A stretch of DNA of 64,000 nucleotides from Tigriopus japonicus (taxonomy: Eukaryota; Arthropoda; Copepoda; Harpacticoida; Harpacticidae). The DNA lies in NCBI GenBank assembly GCA_010645155.1, contig CM021323.1, positions 7,442,250 through 7,506,249 of the forward strand, written 5' to 3'. The translations under genes and the position numbers were made by a program. This document shows positions 63,171 through 64,000 of this stretch, piece by piece (within the stretch, counting starts at the first letter, position 1; each line of letters opens with the position of its first letter). The notes under the pieces were generated by a model. The model was not told the origin of the DNA and did no database searches. It saw only the letters and a program-made list of their open reading frames with translations.

Positions 63171-63708
63171 GGTATTTCTTGACTGGTTATTAAAAAGACG
63201 TTGTTGAGTTTTTCATTCGCTTTTATATCAATTTCATATTGCAAGTCTTTTCATTGTTTTTTATCTGTTTTGGGCTTCATAAAATTTCAAGGTCTTTTAT
63301 CCGAAGCACTCAGTGTTTTCTTTTTAACCAAAAACATCATAACAGTTCAACACTATGGTACCCGATAAGTAGCAAAAAAAAATAACTTACTTATTATTGA
63401 AAATGAAAAAGTTGATTATTAGTTCTTTTTGACAAGATTTGTAGTGTTGCCAGGCATTGTTCAGGAAACCCTGAGAAATGCCCACAATTGATTTATTTGA
63501 AAACATTCGTGAATTTTTTAAAAAATATATTGAGATAAGTGGATGGGAATTGTGTTCTGGTGCACTGCAGCAAAAAAGCAACGAATAGAATAATATAAAC
63601 GTGCGCAAAGTGTGATTTCAACTTTTCACTAAACCTCGCCTCACTTCCAAAGATCTTCTCCTCCGATCCAAGCGTCTTAACGCTGTTTTTCCGTATCTTA
63701 TATCAAAC
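63171..63708. other. Downstream of the MITE, no gene seen
   Basis: AT-rich sequence with no supported feature. It includes the region just downstream of the phosphoglycerate mutase gene's polyadenylation signal. Confidence 0.5.
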
Positions 63709-63714
63709 TTTATT
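63709..63714 (-). terminator. Polyadenylation signal of the phosphoglycerate mutase gene
   Basis: AATAAA on the minus strand, about 110 bases after the stop codon at 63823. Confidence 0.6.
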
Positions 63715-63822
63715 TTCAGCATTCGCAAATTCATATGAAGATCTTAGCCCCCACAATAGTGACACCGAGGACCAGATATTACTTGTTGGCAGCCAAATCA
63801 GATTTTTACTTTATCTGTTATG

Positions 63823-64000
63823 TTATTTCCTCTTCTTTCCGATGGAAGCAGCCTTTTCAATGGCCTTGCGAACTGTTTCCTTGTCGGCGTGATAAGTTTT
63901 CTCTCCTAATGGTGCAAGATTTTCATCTAGTTCATAGGTGAAAGGGATTGCATTAGGCACATTTATGTCTTCAATATCCTCATCCGATACGTTTTCTAAA
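63823..64000 (-). CDS. Phosphoglycerate mutase, C-terminal part (runs off the window)
   Basis: The last 58 codons are present, ending in TAA at 63823. The sequence includes SDEDIEDINVPNAIPFTYEL, DENLAPLGEKTY, DKETVRKAIEKAASIG and a basic end KKRK. This is the conserved C-terminus of cofactor-dependent phosphoglycerate mutase: the N-(I/L)-P-x-x-I-P-x-x-Y-x-L strand, the D-E-N-L turn and the E-T-V-R-K-A helix. The enzyme interconverts 3- and 2-phosphoglycerate in glycolysis in the cytosol. The catalytic His residues lie in the N-terminal part, outside the window. The usual phenylalanine-leucine-glycine-aspartate element before the last helix is replaced by TYHAD here, a mild divergence. A polyadenylation signal follows, which fits an active gene, though a retrocopy cannot be excluded from this end alone. 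Confidence 0.85.
   Translation of the reverse strand, partial: LENVSDEDIEDINVPNAIPFTYELDENLAPLGEKTYHADKETVRKAIEKAASIGKKRK

Overview
The window reads as nuclear DNA of an animal, most likely an arthropod, and by general character a crustacean such as a copepod. That taxonomic guess is an inference. Coding exons are separated by long introns with GT-AG borders. Polyadenylation signals are AATAAA. There are two runs of N (87 and 100 bases). No bacterial operon structure, rRNA, convincing tRNA or CRISPR array is visible.

The centre is a pair of large genes facing each other. Gene 1 (+ strand, exons from 2690 to 25685) joins in frame across five coding exons into a 1352-residue signalling adaptor. 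It has an N-terminal PH domain, then an IRS-type PTB domain, then a very long disordered tail in one 3.3-kb exon. The tail carries an SH3-type proline motif, three copies of a K-(Y/F)-(F/L)-G-(L/I) motif and two C-terminal YxxM motifs of the kind that bind PI3-kinase p85. Gene 2 (- strand, 34154-37963) is one uninterrupted 1269-residue frame. It has no visible PH or PTB domain but repeats the tail's motifs in the same order. The two look like an old inverted (tail-to-tail) duplication about 8.5 kb apart. They probably act in receptor tyrosine kinase or insulin-type signalling in the cytoplasm.

Region by region: 1-2.7 kb is upstream sequence with no resolved gene. Introns 1 and 2 of gene 1 fill 2.9-10.1 kb. 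Intron 3 (10.2-22.1 kb) holds a possible opposite-strand two-exon gene at 14.4-16.1 kb, whose two exons match in phase and have good splice sites, and a possible plus-strand exon pair near 17.2-17.9 kb. The interval between the two adaptors (25.7-34.1 kb) has no recognised gene. From 38 to 56 kb only weak minus-strand exon candidates appear, at 45 kb and 54.6-56.5 kb.

From about 56.5 kb the DNA becomes AT-rich and holds mobile-element debris. There is a 533-bp hAT-like element with an 8-bp target duplication. There is also a 642-bp hAT-like MITE with a 5'-truncated LINE 3' end nested inside it. A small TATA-driven gene for a 72-residue acidic protein lies at 61.1 kb. The window ends inside the last exon of a phosphoglycerate mutase gene on the minus strand. 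Both assembly gaps are flanked by near-identical copies of the same sequence, so they are probably assembly artefacts or unresolved tandem duplications.
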